Assembly (NCBI GenBank): GCA_038380795.1
Contig: CM076262.1
Span: forward strand, 69,088,629-69,152,628
Length of the DNA stretch: 64,000 nt
Source of the DNA: Pyrocephalus nanus
Taxonomy: Eukaryota; Chordata; Aves; Passeriformes; Tyrannidae
Direction of reading: 5' to 3'
Each line of letters begins with the position of its first letter. Position 1 is the stretch's first letter. This document shows, piece by piece, positions 60,607-64,000 of the stretch. The notes beneath the pieces were generated by a model. That model was not told where the DNA came from. It was given only the letters and a program-made list of their open reading frames with translations, and made no database searches. Made by a program: the position numbers and the translations under genes.

Positions 60607-62189
60607 ATCTTGAGGCATGTCTTGACAACATAAAGTATCAGGTAGAGATGAATTTAACCCATGGGGTGGTGAATCAGTGCAGGGCCTTGCCTGGGTTCAT
60701 TAGCCTGGATGTAAAGGAGTATTTTGTTAACGTGGCTCTGTTGTTTCTGACTCTCTCTTTCATTTTCTAATGCCAGCAGCTGCGATGAGGTGCTGCTGGA
60801 GACACCGCTCAGCACACCTGACTCTGCAGTGTCTCCTCCTCATGGCTAACACCATAACTCTGGATAAAATACATTCCTGGATCCATAAAGCAACGTTCAT
60901 TTGTCTGGGCAGGCCTGGTACTGGCTGGCCTTCATAGGTTTGGACACTTTTTATGGCTTCTATGGATAGAAATCTGCAACTCTCTTAGGCCTGAATACTC
61001 CTGAATTGTTGCTTGCCCTTCTTTTATTTGTTTTCCCTGAGAGCAAGGCCAGTTTTCCTGCATTTTGTGGGCTTTCTGAACAACAGCTTCCGTAACAGCC
61101 AGGTTTTAGCACATGAACCTCATATATCTTAGGAAAGCCGTGTTATCTGCAGCTGAGTTTATGCTGCGGGACCAGTCACGGTGTCCTCCTGTTGTCGACT
61201 CATTTAGGCACCTCATGGCTGCATTTTCCAACCCAGCAGGTGCTGTGCTATTCTCGTTTCCTATATGGAGGCAGTTCCACCACCCCCCTGCTGCTTGTAC
61301 TTAGCAGGGAATGGATGAAAGCACAATGAAAACTGTTTGGACACTTGGCAATTTAAGAGCCTGCTGGCTCGAGGCTCCTGCTGTGGAAATGTCACATATC
61401 CTAATCCTTGAATCTCAGTAAAGGAAGCACTCCTGCTGGAAACCTGGCGCAGCCGGGCTAGGAACTGCCCCTGGTGGTCTCGTCCCCCTCAGTGGAGCTG
61501 TGCTGCTTCCCTGTCCCTTATCCAGCCCAACTTCCGTCCTTAATGTCATTTCAAGGTACCGACTACCTTTTATTTCATTGTCTAAACAGTTAACACACCC
61601 AGCCTAGCACAGAGAATTCTGCTCTCTTGGTTCTGTTTAGCTCTTAAGGCTGTTCCTTCCACCTCGGAATTAGGAAGGGCTTTTGTGCCCAGAGTGTTGT
61701 CTAGTTTTTTGTTCCCCCGTTAGCACTAGTGTTTTCATAGGGTGGAGTCCATTTAATGTCACCTGAAAACAAAGTTATGTGGCATATTGCTTTGCCTTCA
61801 CACCATTAGGGGAGAAAAAAAAAACCAAGCTGTTCTTCAAGTAGTGTTGGAGTGTTTATTACTAAAAAAACTTGAAAACAGCTCTTTTAAGAGTATATGT
61901 TATTATTTACTAAAGCAACTGTTCTGTCTTTACTGAAAAGGGCTTCCTGAAGCCAAAATAAATGGTTTGTATTTTCAGGGGGCCACTGCTGGCTCATGTT
62001 TTCACCTCCCCACTGAGGGTAGAAGTCACCACTGAGTCACACAATAACCTGTGTGCCAGAAAGCACCAAAACCTCACCACGAGCCTGAGCTTGTTCTTAC
62101 ACCACAACTCCAGGTCTTGTCTTTGACACCTTGAAGTTATTAGACAAGTGTGAAAGGTGTAATAATTAGCTTATGGTCATGAGAGCTTT

Positions 62190-62224
62190 GATTGTCAGGG
62201 TATTGCTCGGATTGTCAGGGTATT
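62190..62224. repeat. Short direct repeat, 20-bp period
   Basis: GATTGTCAGGGTATT occurs at 62190..62204 and again at 62210..62224, two exact 15-bp copies separated by 5 bp. Confidence 0.9.
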
Positions 62225-63680
62225 CCCAGCTTTGCACGGATTTTTAATGCACTTCAGAAGTTAATACTGCCTGGAGAAAAGCCTGGAACTCAGTGTGAAA
62301 ATAGTAATTTGCTTTGTGACTCTTAGGCTTTTCACTGGTTGTCAGTAAAACACGTTGCTTTGGTGGGAAACAAAACTTCTCAAGATTTGAGCTCACACAA
62401 AGGTACACTTCGTGCATCATGAAGGCTTCCTGGACCCCAGAAGAAAAGAGCTGGGATTGAGTGACATCTCTGCAGAAGCTATTTGGATCAGCTGCCTTTA
62501 AAAATCTTGATGTGATAATAACCCTGATAGTCAGAATGCTTATCCAGCTACATAAATATGAATGTGAGCCCTACATTCAGGCATAAATAACTCTCTCTAT
62601 TCCTGGAGTTTTCTTCTGAGCGTTGTCAGCTAGGGAATTAAATTATCCATTTATTTGTGATGCTGAAGCAAGGCAAGACACGGGATGGTGAGGATGAGAA
62701 TACGGACATTAATTGTCCAAATTCTCTCTTCCTGGAGGATAATGGACTTTAGCTGAAGACTCACCAAGAATTCAATTATTCCAACAGATACAGGAAATTT
62801 TCTCTCTCTCTGTGGTGACCAAGTCCTAGCTTTGCTTCACAGGAGCTGGCTGTGAAGTTGTTATCTCCCAGAAAGTACCCATAGGATAAGACTCCTGGCA
62901 ATTAAAGCCTGACTCCCTGTCTCACCATGTTTGTGCTGGCAGAGCAGGGAGTGTTGTGAGTGAGTGGGTGGCAGGAAATGTGAAGGATGAGCTGTCAGGG
63001 AGTTTGGTGCGAGTGGGCTGCCTTCATGTCCCTGAATTTTGTCTGTCCACACAGCAGCTTTCTGGAAGCTGCAGCACTATGCCAACCTTTGGCAGCTGGC
63101 AGTAACCCCTGAGGGAACAAGAGCAAGCTGGGCATAATCAAGTATAGTAGTTTATATTTTCTGTTTCTAACCCATTTTCTGTTTCCTGTACAGGGGGCGA
63201 TGGTAGTGACGTGTGTAAGGTTCTCCTGGGGAATTATATGAGTCTTTTGGGGAATTTGTGCAGGTGCAGACATTCTTTGCCCCCTCTAAGGAATAGGGGA
63301 GGAACACAGTCTGCCTGTAGTTGTTGATGTGAAATCCTGTCCTCTGGAGAGGATGTTACTTGCACAAAAGTGACGTCTGCCTAACAGACGGCAGGCTTTT
63401 CACGCAGCTACCAGCAGCAAGATCCACTCTGTATCCATTTCAAATAAATGCAAACTATTAGATTAAACAATGCTAAGCAAAGGCAAAGGGGGATAATTTT
63501 AAAGTCATGAATTGCTCTATAAATGTCTGTTATCCTCAGCAAGGCTTTTATGCCAATACCAAATGCCATACAGTACAGCAGTGTTTGTTTGTTTCCTTCT
63601 GCAAAGGCCAATTCTTGAGGCAAGACAAATGACAGATGAGCAGCTCCTTGTAGCCAAATATTTGCCAAAAGGAAAATCAA

Positions 63681-63722
63681 TCTTTTTTTCTTTTCTTCTC
63701 TCTTTTTTTTTTTTTTCCTCTC
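63681..63722. repeat. 42-nt pure polypyrimidine tract
   Basis: An uninterrupted T/C run begins TCTTTTTTTCTTTTCTTCTC, contains a T14 (63703..63716) and ends CCTCTC. It is a simple-sequence tract. Confidence 0.93.
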
Positions 63723-64000
63723 GTCTGCAACAATTCACTTCTGAGCTTAGCAGAAGCCTGAAGTAATGTTCCTTCTTTCCTGTGCCCCTGCTCAGGCAGT
63801 GTAATACCTCCTGCAACAGGTCAGGCACTGTTCTAGGAACTCTTGTTGATTTATGTGGCCAATAACACGGCCCATAATAGTAACAGCTCCCCAAACATTA
63901 CTTTTGAACCATTATCAAAAGGTGAGTCATGGAAAGCATCCTGTCCCCAACCTCCCCTAGGAGGGTGACTTTCTTCCTTGGAAGCAGCACTTCTTATCCT

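Larger units (their letters stand above)
59460..63680. other. Unique non-coding sequence
   Basis: No gene is recognised. The only repeat-like items are the doubtful CR1 scrap at 60.5 kb and the 20-bp-period direct repeat at 62.2 kb. Open frames are at most about 92 codons. Confidence 0.75.

Noticed and set aside
1..64000. CRISPR arrays, operons, prokaryotic promoters or phage genes
   Set aside because: No regularly spaced repeats, no closely packed long frames and no ribosome-binding pattern. The CR1 elements show vertebrate (bird-type) DNA.

Overview
This window reads as a non-coding stretch of a bird nuclear genome, most likely neoavian and possibly a songbird. The best evidence is several fragments of the CR1 LINE family, the dominant avian retrotransposon. 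One of them (49967..50481, + strand) keeps both the carboxy-terminal reverse-transcriptase coding segment and the CR1 3' end with its 'TTCTATGATTCT' terminus. A second good copy lies on the opposite strand (56942..57165). Smaller or older scraps lie near 2.1, 26.3, 53.2, 57.5 and 60.5 kb. Repeat density is low and no Alu-like or L1-like sequence is recognisable, which suits a bird.

I found no protein-coding gene I can name, and no rRNA, tRNA, CRISPR array or prokaryote-type operon. Nearly all open frames are short and scattered over both strands, as expected by chance in AT-leaning DNA. The window is therefore probably intergenic DNA or the inside of a large intron.

Layout. 0-26 kb is unique AT-leaning sequence with AT dinucleotide tracts (3.45, 9.35 kb), a 17-bp tandem duplication (12.3 kb), short perfect hairpins (12.7, 17.6, 18.6 kb), an A/C-rich tract (20.1 kb) and homeodomain-motif-rich stretches near 21.4-22.1 and 24.9 kb. 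26-41 kb holds a CR1 remnant, two further A/C-only tracts (29.4, 31.7 kb), a GT microsatellite (32.46 kb), long A runs (34.1, 35.1 kb), a hairpin (38.1 kb), a GA tract beside a TATAAATA box (39.3 kb) and a second 17-bp tandem duplication (40.0 kb). 41-50 kb has a purine-rich tract, a poly(A) run just after AATAAA (42.85 kb), an LTR-like unrecognised block (45.4-45.9 kb) and the best CR1 copy. 50-64 kb contains the most distinctive structure, a roughly 290-bp imperfect foldback at 53661..53947. It also contains a CR1 cluster at 56.9-57.6 kb, the longest open frame of the window (218 codons, minus strand, 58683..59339) and a 42-nt pure pyrimidine run at 63.7 kb.

No set of genes works together here. 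The two items most worth follow-up are the long foldback and the 218-codon open frame with a signal-anchor-like start and an internal membrane-like segment. Similarity searches and alignment to other birds were not possible, so conservation claims are only suggestions.
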